Source: Anatilimnocola floriformis (GTDB lineage: Bacteria > Planctomycetota > Planctomycetia > Pirellulales > Pirellulaceae). From it: a DNA stretch of 64,000 nucleotides. This document shows, piece after piece, positions 15,323-24,491 of this stretch. The position numbers and the translations under genes were made by a program. Below the pieces are notes generated by a model, which searched no databases, was not told the origin of the DNA, and saw only the letters and a list, made by a program, of their open reading frames with translations. The first letter of the stretch is position 1; the number at the start of each line of letters is the position of its first letter. The stretch covers positions 4,154,001 to 4,218,000 of the forward strand of contig NZ_JAMLFW010000001.1 in NCBI RefSeq assembly GCF_024256385.1. Reading direction: 5' to 3'.

Positions 15323-18300
15323 ATGCCGTTCGCGAAGCAGCACGCATTTCCAATTCTTTGGACGCCGCTCGTCGGGGCCATTCTCGTTGGCGTTTGGATC
15401 GGGACTGCTGCCGCCCAAAAGCGCGCTCCGCAGAACGATACCGACGATCTGCCGATGTCCTCTGCCGGCGCGTACGCCGAACTCGTAGCCGATGACGAAC
15501 CGGTGGCTTGGTGGCGATTTCAACAAGCCAAGGGAGGGGCCGAAGGAGCCTGGCAACAACCGGCCGTTGCCGACAAACTCGAGGTCGGCCCGGTCACCGC
15601 CGTCGGCAAAGTCACTGCGACAGATGCTGGTCCACGGCCGCCCGTTTTTCCCCTCTTCGCCAGCGACAACACCGCAGCCAAGTTTGATGGGAAGAGCTAT
15701 CTAAAATTTGCCGATCCTGGCGACAACAGCCCGTTCGATTTTGCCAACGGCGATTCGATCACGCTCGAGGCTTGGGTGAGCCCTGGCAAGCTCGCCGACG
15801 GCGCGCAGGTTTATCTGATCGGCAAGGGGCGCACCGGCAACGCGGGTGTCGCCAAGGACAATCAAAACTGGGGGCTGCGAATTGCCGGCGCGGGCGGCCA
15901 GGCCAAGATCAGCTTTCTCTTTCGCGGCGCGACCAACAAAACACAAGACGACTGGCATCGCTGGAATTCTTCGGCGAGCTTCGGCACGGGGTGGCATCAT
16001 CTGGCCGTGACTTACAAATTCGGCGAGCCGAAATCGATCCGCGGTTACATCGACGGCAAAGCGACTAGCGGCGATTGGGATTACGGCGGAGCAACTGCCG
16101 AAGCGCCGGTCGTCGACAACGACGAGATCTGGCTCGGCAGTGCCAGCGGCGGCAACGCGGCGAACAGTTACACCGGCCTGCTCGATGAAGTGGCTATATA
16201 TCGCACGGCGCTGTCGGCTGAGCGAATCACGGCTCGCTGGAAAGCGGTCATGCCGGAAGGGTACGTCACGAAGCAGCCGATTCCGAAGAATCAGGCTTTG
16301 GTCGAAGTCTTCGAAGGCTTGCCCGACGATTGGACTTGGAATTTCTCTTACCCGCAGCCCAGCGAACGCTGGACGCACGATCGCCTGGCGCTATCGGCGA
16401 TTCCACAAAAGTACGGCGAACACGGCACGCGCATCGATCGTGGCAGCCCGCACGTTTTGTGGCTGACGATGGATACGGAATTGCCCAGCGGCGATCAGCG
16501 CGTGCTGCTCCGCTCGCGGCACGCGGCGAAGTTGTATCTCGATGGCAAGCTGATCGCCGAGAACCCGTTTCCATCGGGCAAGACGGATGGCCACAACGAT
16601 TGGGTGCCGGTGCAGAGCAAGGTCTCGAAGAACATCCGCGCGCTGCAGCCGGGCGATCAAGAGAAACTGGTCGAACTGAAAATTGCTCCTGGCAATCATC
16701 GGTTGAAACTGGAAGTCTTTGTCGCCGGTAAGAAGCGTCGGCCTGAGTTGGGCGAGACCTGCGTCGCGATTGCGGCCAAGGGGAGCGATGATTTTCGGAT
16801 TGTCAGCCCGCGCGAATCATTCCCGCTGCAAGACGATGCCTGGCTCGCCTTCGAAGATCAGCAGCGGGCCCAGTTGCTCGCGACCAATCAAAAACGCCGC
16901 GCTGCCGCGAGTGCGGATTACACCAAGTACTGGCAACAGCGGCACTCTTATGCTCAGCGAATTGCGGAGAAAGATCAGCCGGCCAGCGCACAGTCGATCG
17001 ATCAGTTCATCAACGCGCGTCTGCAATCAGAAAATATCAAGCCGACCCAACTGATCGACGATGCAGCGTTCGTGCGACGGATTTATCTCGACGTGATCGG
17101 CGTTGGGCCGACGGCTGACGCGGTACAAAAATTCTTGAACGACAAGTCAGCCGACAAGCGGCAGAAGCTCATCGATCAGTTGCTCGCGCAGCCCGGTTGG
17201 GCCGACAACTGGATGGGTTACTGGCAGGATGTGCTCGCCGAAAATCCGAACATCGTTAATCCCACGCTCAACAACACCGGACCTTTTCGCTTCTGGTTGT
17301 ATGAGTCGCTCCTCGACAATAAACCGTTCGATCGAATGGCGACGGACCTGATCCTGATGGACGGCAGCCCGCGCTACGGCGGCCCGGGCGGCTTTGCCGT
17401 GGCGACCGAGAACGACGCGCCGCTGGCCGCGAAATCGCATGTGCTCGCCAAAGCACTTCTCGGCATCGAACTCAACTGTGCTCGTTGCCACGACGCCCCG
17501 TTTCATCCCTTCAAACAAGAACAGCTCTTCAACCTGGCCGCCATGCTCGGCCGCGGCACGCAGCAGTTGCCGAAGACGAGCACGATTCCCGGCGGCGCTG
17601 GCGCCCTGAAGTCCGACATCGTCAAAATCACTCTCAAGCCCGGCGACAAGATCAAGCCGAACTGGCCGTTTGCTGGCGAGTTGAAATTCGATGTCCCCGC
17701 AGAGCTCGTGCGCAAATCGGGCGATACTCGCGAAGAGTTGGCCCTGCGAATCACGCTGCCGCAAAACGAACGGATGGCCGAGGTCCTCGTCAATCGCCTG
17801 TGGCAACGTTACCTGGGCCGCGGAATTGTCGAAGCGGTCGACGATTGGGAACAAGGCAAGCCGTCGCATCCCGAACTGCTCGCGTACCTCGCTCGCGAAT
17901 TCACAGCGCACGGTTACGACCTGAAGTACATCGCGCGACTCATTTTCAACTCGCAGGCCTATCAGCGCGAAACGTCGAGCGATCCGAAGCTGACGAAATC
18001 TTTCGCCGCGCCCGAGCGGCGACGACTTAGCGCGGAACAGATTCTCGATTCGCTCTTTGCCGCGGCGGGCAAGCGACTCCACAGTGAAGAACTCAACGTC
18101 GACGTCGACGGCAGCCGCCTGGAGACGGCATCGATCAGCTTGGGCCTGCCGGAGCGAGCCTGGCAGTTCACGTCGCTCTCGAACGAGCGCGATCGGCCGA
18201 GCTTGTCGCTCCCCTCCGCGCAGCCGATGCTCAACGTCCTCGAAGCCTTCGGCTGGCGGGCTTCGCGGCAGGATCCACTCACGCTGCGCGAAAAAGAGCC

Positions 18301-18739
18301 GACCGTGCTCCAACCCGCCGTCGTCGCCAACGGCACGGCAACGAAACGGATCACGCAATTCTCGGAGGACAGCGAATTCACGCTCGCGGCGGTTCGTTGC
18401 AAGTCACCGGCGGACTTCACCCAACATCTTTACTTGCAAATCCTCGGCCGCGAACCGACAACGCGCGAAGCAGAACTTGGCAGTAAGTTACTGAACCCAG
18501 GTTTTGACGATCGCCTCACCGGCGCGCGCCCCGGACCGATGCCGACGCAACCGAAGCGCGACGGCGTTTCCTGGTCGAATCACCTGCATCCGCAAGCCAA
18601 CGAAGTTCGCCTGCAACGACAAGTGGAAGTCGAGCGAGGCGACGCGCCGACGACGCTCCTCACCGCCGATTGGCGAATGCGGGCTGAAGATCTGGTATGG
18701 GCGATCATCAATTCGCCTGAGTTTGTGTTCCTGCCTTAA
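15323..18739 (+). CDS. LamG + DUF1549 + DUF1553 secreted protein
   Basis: A 1138-residue exported protein. A signal peptide (LVGAILVGVWIGTAAA) is followed by a concanavalin/LamG-like domain (residues about 60-315, with PFDFANGDSITLEAWVSPG and YTGLLDEVAIYRTALSAERI), a carbohydrate-binding-like middle region, then DUF1549 (INARLQSENIKPTQLIDDAA onward) and DUF1553 (MAEVLVNRLWQRYLGRGIV). A C-x-x-C-H motif occurs in LNCARCHDAPFHP. The LamG domain suggests glycan or surface binding added to the usual core. No DUF1501 partner follows directly. Confidence 0.9.
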   Translation: MPFAKQHAFPILWTPLVGAILVGVWIGTAAAQKRAPQNDTDDLPMSSAGAYAELVADDEPVAWWRFQQAKGGAEGAWQQPAVADKLEVGPVTAVGKVTATDAGPRPPVFPLFASDNTAAKFDGKSYLKFADPGDNSPFDFANGDSITLEAWVSPGKLADGAQVYLIGKGRTGNAGVAKDNQNWGLRIAGAGGQAKISFLFRGATNKTQDDWHRWNSSASFGTGWHHLAVTYKFGEPKSIRGYIDGKATSGDWDYGGATAEAPVVDNDEIWLGSASGGNAANSYTGLLDEVAIYRTALSAERITARWKAVMPEGYVTKQPIPKNQALVEVFEGLPDDWTWNFSYPQPSERWTHDRLALSAIPQKYGEHGTRIDRGSPHVLWLTMDTELPSGDQRVLLRSRHAAKLYLDGKLIAENPFPSGKTDGHNDWVPVQSKVSKNIRALQPGDQEKLVELKIAPGNHRLKLEVFVAGKKRRPELGETCVAIAAKGSDDFRIVSPRESFPLQDDAWLAFEDQQRAQLLATNQKRRAAASADYTKYWQQRHSYAQRIAEKDQPASAQSIDQFINARLQSENIKPTQLIDDAAFVRRIYLDVIGVGPTADAVQKFLNDKSADKRQKLIDQLLAQPGWADNWMGYWQDVLAENPNIVNPTLNNTGPFRFWLYESLLDNKPFDRMATDLILMDGSPRYGGPGGFAVATENDAPLAAKSHVLAKALLGIELNCARCHDAPFHPFKQEQLFNLAAMLGRGTQQLPKTSTIPGGAGALKSDIVKITLKPGDKIKPNWPFAGELKFDVPAELVRKSGDTREELALRITLPQNERMAEVLVNRLWQRYLGRGIVEAVDDWEQGKPSHPELLAYLAREFTAHGYDLKYIARLIFNSQAYQRETSSDPKLTKSFAAPERRRLSAEQILDSLFAAAGKRLHSEELNVDVDGSRLETASISLGLPERAWQFTSLSNERDRPSLSLPSAQPMLNVLEAFGWRASRQDPLTLREKEPTVLQPAVVANGTATKRITQFSEDSEFTLAAVRCKSPADFTQHLYLQILGREPTTREAELGSKLLNPGFDDRLTGARPGPMPTQPKRDGVSWSNHLHPQANEVRLQRQVEVERGDAPTTLLTADWRMRAEDLVWAIINSPEFVFLP

Positions 18740-18765
18740 ATCTCAAACCCGAAAATTGCCATCCC

Positions 18766-18999
18766 ATGTTGCCAGAATTTCTTTCGCTGCTCGCCTCGGA
18801 AAGCGCCGGCGCTGCGATTTCAGCTATGATCTCGCGCGTTGTCGGTTCGGCTGGAGTGCTCGCCGGGATCACGATGTTGATCGTCGGAATTGCAATCGTT
18901 CGCAAGCCGCAAACCAAGGTTCCGGGCATCCTGCTCTGCGTGGTGGGAGCTGCAGCGATTGGTTTCGGCGGGTTTGTGCTGTCGTCTGCTTTCAGGTAA
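18766..18999 (+). CDS. small two-TM hypothetical protein
   Basis: A 77-residue hydrophobic protein with two membrane helices (AGVLAGITMLIVGIAIV and ILLCVVGAAAIGFGGFVL). There is no strong ribosome-binding site and no recognised family. It lies 26 bases after the LamG-DUF1549 gene and 10 bases from the convergent BatA-like gene. Its hydrophobic pattern supports a real gene but the evidence is limited. Confidence 0.5.
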   Translation: MLPEFLSLLASESAGAAISAMISRVVGSAGVLAGITMLIVGIAIVRKPQTKVPGILLCVVGAAAIGFGGFVLSSAFR

Positions 19000-19009
19000 G
19001 CCGATGGCT

Positions 19010-21349
19010 CTACTCATCCTTCCGATAAAACCGATTGGCCAGCACTTGCTCGCCGGCGAGAGCGCCGACGAGCAGCAACATCAGCAGCGGATAGAACTCG
19101 CTGCCGATGCGGTCGCTGCCGACCGCGCGGTCGATCTCTTCTTTGCTCTTGGCGAGATGAAAACGATCCTTGCCGAGTAAGTCGCTGAGCTTATCGGCTG
19201 GCCAACGCGTGAGATCGCCAACGTCGGCCGTGAGATTGACCGCGAAGCCGCGCACCACCGGTCCGCCGCGTTGACCACGCAACCGATAAGCACCGGGATT
19301 GTCGGTAAAACGGACCGTAATTCTGCCGTCGCGGGCGAGAATGTCTTGCGGTTTATCGAGCGGCGTGAAGAGTTGATAACGCTCTGGCTGCGTGGCCGGA
19401 TCGTTCCGCAGAACGGCCGTTTCGCCCGTCGTGTAATTGAGGCGAGCCTCTGAACTGCCGGTGAGGTAAAGCAGCATTTCGTTGACGAGCACAAAGCCCG
19501 GCCAGGCATCTTCGCCCGTGAGGAGTTCATTCCACGGCTTGCGACCGACGGGCCGCAGTGGATCGGTTACGGGAGTCGTCAGCACCAGCGCGCGGCCGCG
19601 GCCGATGCGCGATTCAGTCAGCGCCGGCATGCCGTTGCCATACGGGATGATGACGCGAGTTCCCGCGGCGAGGTCCGTCAGATTCCAATGAAAGAAAATT
19701 GGAAAGCGATCCCAGGGAACGCTGGTATCGAGCGCTCGATAGGCCGCTGTGATGGGATGATCGAACGAGCGCGGATCGAGATAAAGTCCGCTCGGCGCCC
19801 GCGTTTGAATCGCCAGCTTGCCGCCGAGGAGTTGGGCAGCGGCTGCTTCTTGGAATGATTCCGCGGGCTGCGCGTGATGGCCGAGAAAGATTCCCACGCC
19901 GCCGCCGCGCTCGGCATAGCTGACGAGCTTTTCCCAGACGTCGCTCTTGGCCGGCAGCGGATCGAGCAGGCAGACCGCGCGGTAGTCGACGAAATCGGTC
20001 TGCGCTAGTTCGGCCTGCGAAATGACATCGCAGTTGAACTTGGTCTGCGGATTGTCGCGGAGCATGCGGACAAACAGTTCCGATGAAACGCCATCGCCCG
20101 TCACCACGAGAATTCGCAGCGCTGGCTGAACCTCGATGGTGAAATAACGCACGTCATCGAGCGCGAGACCATCCTCGCCCGCGAGCCGAAACTGACCTTG
20201 ATACGTGCCGGGTTCGACAAGCCCCTGCAGCGGAAAGCGGACCTGCTGCGGATCGGCGGTCAATTGAATCGTTTGCGTGCCGCGGTGAACGGCTTCGGGA
20301 AAGATCGGCTTGTCGTCTTTGATGATCGGCAGCGTGGGGTCGTACTTTTCGAGATAAAGCGAAACCTGCCGCGCGTCGGTCATGCCAGTCGCCGCGAGTG
20401 TGGTCTCGACGGTTACCTGAGCCCGCGAGGGAATCATTTCGCTCGACAATTGCACCTTGCCGAGCGCGGCGTTGCGTGGTTCTTTCACACCGACGTCGAT
20501 CACGTAGAGCAGGATCTGTTCGTTTTCCGCAACCAGTTTTTTCAGCGTCGCCGCATCGCCATTTTGCCAGGCAGCCTGCGTCAGATCGCTGAAGACGTAG
20601 ACTTCCTTGCGGTGCTTGGGATTTTGCTTGGCCAGTTCGATCGCCGAGGAAACCATGTCCAGGAGCGGCCGTGGCGAACCGATCGTGCGGAGTCGCTCGA
20701 GAGTTTTGGCCGCGGCTGCACGATCGACGGCAAACGCGCCGCTGCCCGGTTTCGAATCGCAGATGGCAATTTCGCTACCCTCGGGAAACTGTTCGAGCAG
20801 CCAAGCGCCGATCTGCTGAGCCTGCTCGAGTCGCGTGCGGTTCTCGTGACGATATTGCATTCGCGGCGAAGTATCGACCACCACCACCGCGGCCAGCGGC
20901 GCTTCCTGATCGCCGATGCCCGTGCCGCCGCCACCCCAAACTTTAGCGAGCATCCACAGAACGATGCCCGCGAGAATCGCCGTGGTTGCGCCGCTCCCGA
21001 TCTGCATGGCCAGCGAGCGCCGGCCAAAAATAGAGGCCAAGGTGATGACCAGCGCCACGAGCAGCGCGACGCCGAGAATCGCAATCGCGATCCAAGATCC
21101 AATCAAACCAGAAGCAACGCTGGGCCGCGCGAGCGCCAGAGCGGCCAGCAATACCGCGCCGCAGCGCAGCGCCAGCAGAATCCAATGCCGCAACTGCAAC
21201 TGTCGCCGGTTAGCTTCGCGCCGTTGCTGGATGAATCGCAGTGCGGGAAAGACCAATTGCTTCGGCCGCTGCCGCATCACCAGATGCAGCAGGATGGGGA
21301 GCGCCATGAGCAGCCCGCCGGCCAGCAACGAGAAATTCAGAAAAGCCAT
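19010..21349 (-). CDS. BatA-like membrane protein with VWA domain
   Basis: A 779-residue protein with an N-terminal BatA-type membrane module (MAFLNFSLLAGGLLMALPILL and RWL-like segments to about residue 140) and a von Willebrand A-type domain starting AAVVVVDTSPRMQYRHENRT, in which DTSPRM is a modified MIDAS motif. A later region (LRILVVTGDGVSSELFVRML) resembles a glutamine amidotransferase-like fold seen in planctomycete BatA-like proteins, and the C-terminus has a last membrane helix. In planctomycetes such proteins often accompany MoxR ATPases; none is present here. The role is unknown. Confidence 0.82.
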   Translation of the reverse strand: MAFLNFSLLAGGLLMALPILLHLVMRQRPKQLVFPALRFIQQRREANRRQLQLRHWILLALRCGAVLLAALALARPSVASGLIGSWIAIAILGVALLVALVITLASIFGRRSLAMQIGSGATTAILAGIVLWMLAKVWGGGGTGIGDQEAPLAAVVVVDTSPRMQYRHENRTRLEQAQQIGAWLLEQFPEGSEIAICDSKPGSGAFAVDRAAAAKTLERLRTIGSPRPLLDMVSSAIELAKQNPKHRKEVYVFSDLTQAAWQNGDAATLKKLVAENEQILLYVIDVGVKEPRNAALGKVQLSSEMIPSRAQVTVETTLAATGMTDARQVSLYLEKYDPTLPIIKDDKPIFPEAVHRGTQTIQLTADPQQVRFPLQGLVEPGTYQGQFRLAGEDGLALDDVRYFTIEVQPALRILVVTGDGVSSELFVRMLRDNPQTKFNCDVISQAELAQTDFVDYRAVCLLDPLPAKSDVWEKLVSYAERGGGVGIFLGHHAQPAESFQEAAAAQLLGGKLAIQTRAPSGLYLDPRSFDHPITAAYRALDTSVPWDRFPIFFHWNLTDLAAGTRVIIPYGNGMPALTESRIGRGRALVLTTPVTDPLRPVGRKPWNELLTGEDAWPGFVLVNEMLLYLTGSSEARLNYTTGETAVLRNDPATQPERYQLFTPLDKPQDILARDGRITVRFTDNPGAYRLRGQRGGPVVRGFAVNLTADVGDLTRWPADKLSDLLGKDRFHLAKSKEEIDRAVGSDRIGSEFYPLLMLLLVGALAGEQVLANRFYRKDE

Positions 21350-21606
21350 CGGTCGCCGGCACGTCCTTGCTCAGTGGTTATGTTAGCCGCCCTCATCATA
21401 TCACAGTCGCCTTTTGCTTCGCCAAAGGGCGCGTTGTTTCGTGCAGACGCTGCAATCGCTACGACCCGCACGGTCGTCTCGGCAGTGGGAAATTCCGCAG
21501 CCAAATTTGCTCGCGCTCCGGCTTGGCCCGTCAATGTGACGTAGGTTTGTTTGCACCGCTGCGCGCCTGCACGTGCTCCTGCCATTTTCTCTCCCACCTC
21601 CGCGGA

Positions 21607-22740
21607 ATGTCTGTCGTGAAGTTCGCTGCCTTCCGCACCTGCGCAGCTCTCGCATTGCTCTTCATCGGCAGTGCAGTCGCAGTCGCGTTCGAAGCCATAC
21701 CATCGGCCGAACAGCGGTTGCTCGCCGATGCCCGCGATGGCGAATTGCAGCAGTTTGAATTCATGGAAGCGGCGCTCATCGCCGGCGGCCTGCAGGATTC
21801 AGCAGCCCGCGAAGCTGTGCTCCGCGAACGCGAACTGAAGTATCAGTCTCTCGATCTCGCCGTGATCGCCCGCCTGCCGCGCGACCAGCGACCGGCCGCC
21901 TTGCTGGAAGGGATGCATCAGCAGATCCTGACCGGCTCGTTTCAACCAACGGCGACGCTCGTGCAGCAAACATTTGCGACGGGTGACTTCAACTGCGTGA
22001 CGGCGACGATCATTTATCACGACCTGTGTGAGCGCGTGGGCGTGAATGCCGAAATCATCGCGCAAAGCGGCCATGTTTGCAGCCGTTTGATCACTTCGCG
22101 TGAAGAGATCGAAACGACGCGGGCCGATTGGTTCACCAATCCGGAATTGCGACAGAGCGAACAGCCGCGGCACGCGATTTCGGCGGTCGCGCTGGTCGGG
22201 CGGATTTACTATAACCGTGCGCTGGCGAAACTGGAACAAAAAGAGTTCGCCGCGGCGATCGAGTTGCTCGAGAAGAGCCTGGCCTGTGATGCCCGCGATC
22301 GCGACGCGCAGGAAAATCTGCTGGCCGGATTGAACAACTGGGCGCTATCACTGTGCGAACAAGGTGAGTACGCCACGGCCGCACGGCGGATTACCACGGG
22401 ACTCGCGCTGAAGGCCGATTATCAGCCGCTGCTCAGCAATGATTTGCATGTGCATCAGCAATGGGTTGCCCAGCTGTGCCGCGAGCAAAACTTTGAGCAA
22501 GCGCTCCAGCTACTCGATGCTGGCAAGTCGCGCCGTCCCACAGCGCCGCTGTTCGTCAGCGGCCAGCGGGCGGTTTATACGGCGTGGCTGAAGTCTTGCA
22601 ATGAGCAAGGCGACACGGCCGCGGCGGCAAAAGTACTGCGGCGAGCTCAAGAACAGCTCGGCGCGCAGGTGAAGCTGACGGTCGAAGCCCGGCCGATGCC
22701 GAAGGTAATTTCGGCAAAGGGCCGCAGCGAACGCCCCTAG
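21607..22740 (+). CDS. secreted TPR-like protein with transglutaminase-like segment
   Basis: A 377-residue protein with a signal peptide (CAALALLFIGSAVAVAFEA). The middle GDFNCVTATIIYHDLCERVG followed by AEIIAQSGHVCSRL resembles the Cys/His portion of the SirB1/transglutaminase-like fold, and the C-terminal half has TPR-like helices (YYNRALAKLEQKEFAAAIEL, LCEQGEYATAARRI). The ATG at 21607 is used; the longer frame from 21367 has no signal sequence at its start. Its TAG stop overlaps the stop of the convergent proS gene. Confidence 0.75.
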   Translation: MSVVKFAAFRTCAALALLFIGSAVAVAFEAIPSAEQRLLADARDGELQQFEFMEAALIAGGLQDSAAREAVLRERELKYQSLDLAVIARLPRDQRPAALLEGMHQQILTGSFQPTATLVQQTFATGDFNCVTATIIYHDLCERVGVNAEIIAQSGHVCSRLITSREEIETTRADWFTNPELRQSEQPRHAISAVALVGRIYYNRALAKLEQKEFAAAIELLEKSLACDARDRDAQENLLAGLNNWALSLCEQGEYATAARRITTGLALKADYQPLLSNDLHVHQQWVAQLCREQNFEQALQLLDAGKSRRPTAPLFVSGQRAVYTAWLKSCNEQGDTAAAAKVLRRAQEQLGAQVKLTVEARPMPKVISAKGRSERP

Positions 22741-24248
22741 TACGACTTCGCGATGTAGGCCCGCTTCGTCGTCGACTGGCCGGTGAAGATGCATTTACCG
22801 GGAATCTCTTCGAGCCCCATCGGCATGTTGCGGATGGTCAGCTTGTGCTTCTTCAGCAATTCGTCGACTTCTTTATTCTCGGTAAAGTGCGACAGTGCAA
22901 AGCCACCGTGAATCTCCGGCTCGTTCACGTTCTTCGGCGTGAACCAGGCGAGCAATTCGTCGAGCTTGTCGATGTTGCGGGTGTTGTCTTCGCGCAGCTT
23001 CAGAGCTCGCTGGAAGAGATTGTCCTGAATCGCTTGCAGCCGTGAAGAAATCGTGGCGACCAGTTCAGCACGATCGACGCCGGCCTTTTCGCCCGTATCA
23101 CGCCGCGCGAGGAATACGCCGTTCTTGGCGATGTCCTTCGGCCCGATTTCGGCCCGCAACGGCACGCCGCGCTTGACGTGATACCAGTTCTTTTCGCCGC
23201 CGCGAATGTCGCGGTCGTCGATATGAACGCGAATCTTCGTGTCAGCGAAGTACTGGGCTTCGAGTTCCTTCTTCAGGCTTTGCACGTACGGAACGACTTG
23301 CGACTTCTCTTCGTCATTGCGATAGATCGGCAGCAGCACGATGTGCTTCGGCGCCAGGCGCGGCGGACAAATCAAGCCGTCGTCATCGCTGTGCGTCATG
23401 ATCAGGCCGCCGATGAGCCGCGTCGAAACGCCCCACGAGGTCGTCCAGGCAAATTGCTCGGTGCTGTTTTGATCCTGGAATTTGATTCCTTGAGCGCGCG
23501 AGAAATTCTGACCGAGGAAGTGACTCGTGCCGGCTTGCAGCGCTTTGCGATCTTGCATCATGGCTTCGATCGAGTAGGTCGCGACCGCGCCGGGAAAGCG
23601 TTCACCAGCGGTCTTCTCACCTTTGATCACCGGCATCGCCATGTGCTGCTCGGCGAACTCGGCGTAGACGTCGAGCATCTTCATCGTCTCTTCGCGAGCC
23701 TCGGCTTCGGTCGCGTGAGCGGTGTGCCCCTCTTGCCAGAGGAACTCGGCCGTGCGGAGGAACAGCCGCGTCCGCATTTCCCAACGCACAACGTTGGCCC
23801 ACTGATTGATCAGAATCGGCAGATCGCGATACGACTGCACCCACTTCGCATACATCGCGCCGATGATCGTTTCGCTCGTCGGCCGGACGATCAGCGGTTC
23901 CTCGAGCGGGCTCGCCGGCTGCAACTTGCCGTCGGCATCGGGCTGCAGACGGTGATGCGTGACGACTGCGCATTCCTTGGCGAAGCCTTCGACGTGATCG
24001 GCTTCCTTTTGCAGAAAGCTGAGCGGAATGAAGAGGGGGAAGTAGGCGTTTTCGTGGCCGGTGTCCTTGAACATGCCGTCGAGCACGCGCTGGATGTTCT
24101 CCCAAATGCCCCAGCCCCAGGGCTTGATGACCATGCAGCCGCGGACGTCGCTGTTTTCGGCGAGGTCGGCAGCCTTGATCACCTGCTGATACCACTCGGG
24201 ATAATCTTCGGCACGGGTCGGTGAGATCGCAGTTTTGGCCATGGCCAT
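22737..24248 (-). CDS. proS: prolyl-tRNA synthetase (eukaryote/archaeal-type)
   Basis: A 503-residue class II aminoacyl-tRNA synthetase that charges tRNA-Pro. It is of the short ProS type without the bacterial editing insertion: it starts with TRAEDYPEWYQQVIKAADLA, contains VIKPWGWGIWENIQRVLDGM, the motif 2 region RWEMRTRLFLRTAEFLWQEG and a C-terminal domain ending in YIAKSY, the usual terminal tyrosine. The start is ATG 24248 or ATG 24242. It is convergent with the TPR-like gene. Confidence 0.95.
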   Translation of the reverse strand: MAMAKTAISPTRAEDYPEWYQQVIKAADLAENSDVRGCMVIKPWGWGIWENIQRVLDGMFKDTGHENAYFPLFIPLSFLQKEADHVEGFAKECAVVTHHRLQPDADGKLQPASPLEEPLIVRPTSETIIGAMYAKWVQSYRDLPILINQWANVVRWEMRTRLFLRTAEFLWQEGHTAHATEAEAREETMKMLDVYAEFAEQHMAMPVIKGEKTAGERFPGAVATYSIEAMMQDRKALQAGTSHFLGQNFSRAQGIKFQDQNSTEQFAWTTSWGVSTRLIGGLIMTHSDDDGLICPPRLAPKHIVLLPIYRNDEEKSQVVPYVQSLKKELEAQYFADTKIRVHIDDRDIRGGEKNWYHVKRGVPLRAEIGPKDIAKNGVFLARRDTGEKAGVDRAELVATISSRLQAIQDNLFQRALKLREDNTRNIDKLDELLAWFTPKNVNEPEIHGGFALSHFTENKEVDELLKKHKLTIRNMPMGLEEIPGKCIFTGQSTTKRAYIAKSY

Positions 24249-24491
24249 CCTAGTTTCTGGCGATAGTTTTTGAGGGCAACGAGAGACTTGGCGCTTGATA
24301 GTTTCCGCTTGGCGGGACAATCCTTCAAGACAAACCGGCGTCTCGCAGGTTCGCTGGTGAAGCTGCCGATTGTAGAGGGAGGGCGAAAAATGGGGGAGAG
24401 GACAATACGCCATTACCGGAAGGGGAGTTGCCTTTCCAGCGGCTTGGCGAAATGCGTTGCATTCGAAAACGGCGGCCGCGATGATAGTCGC

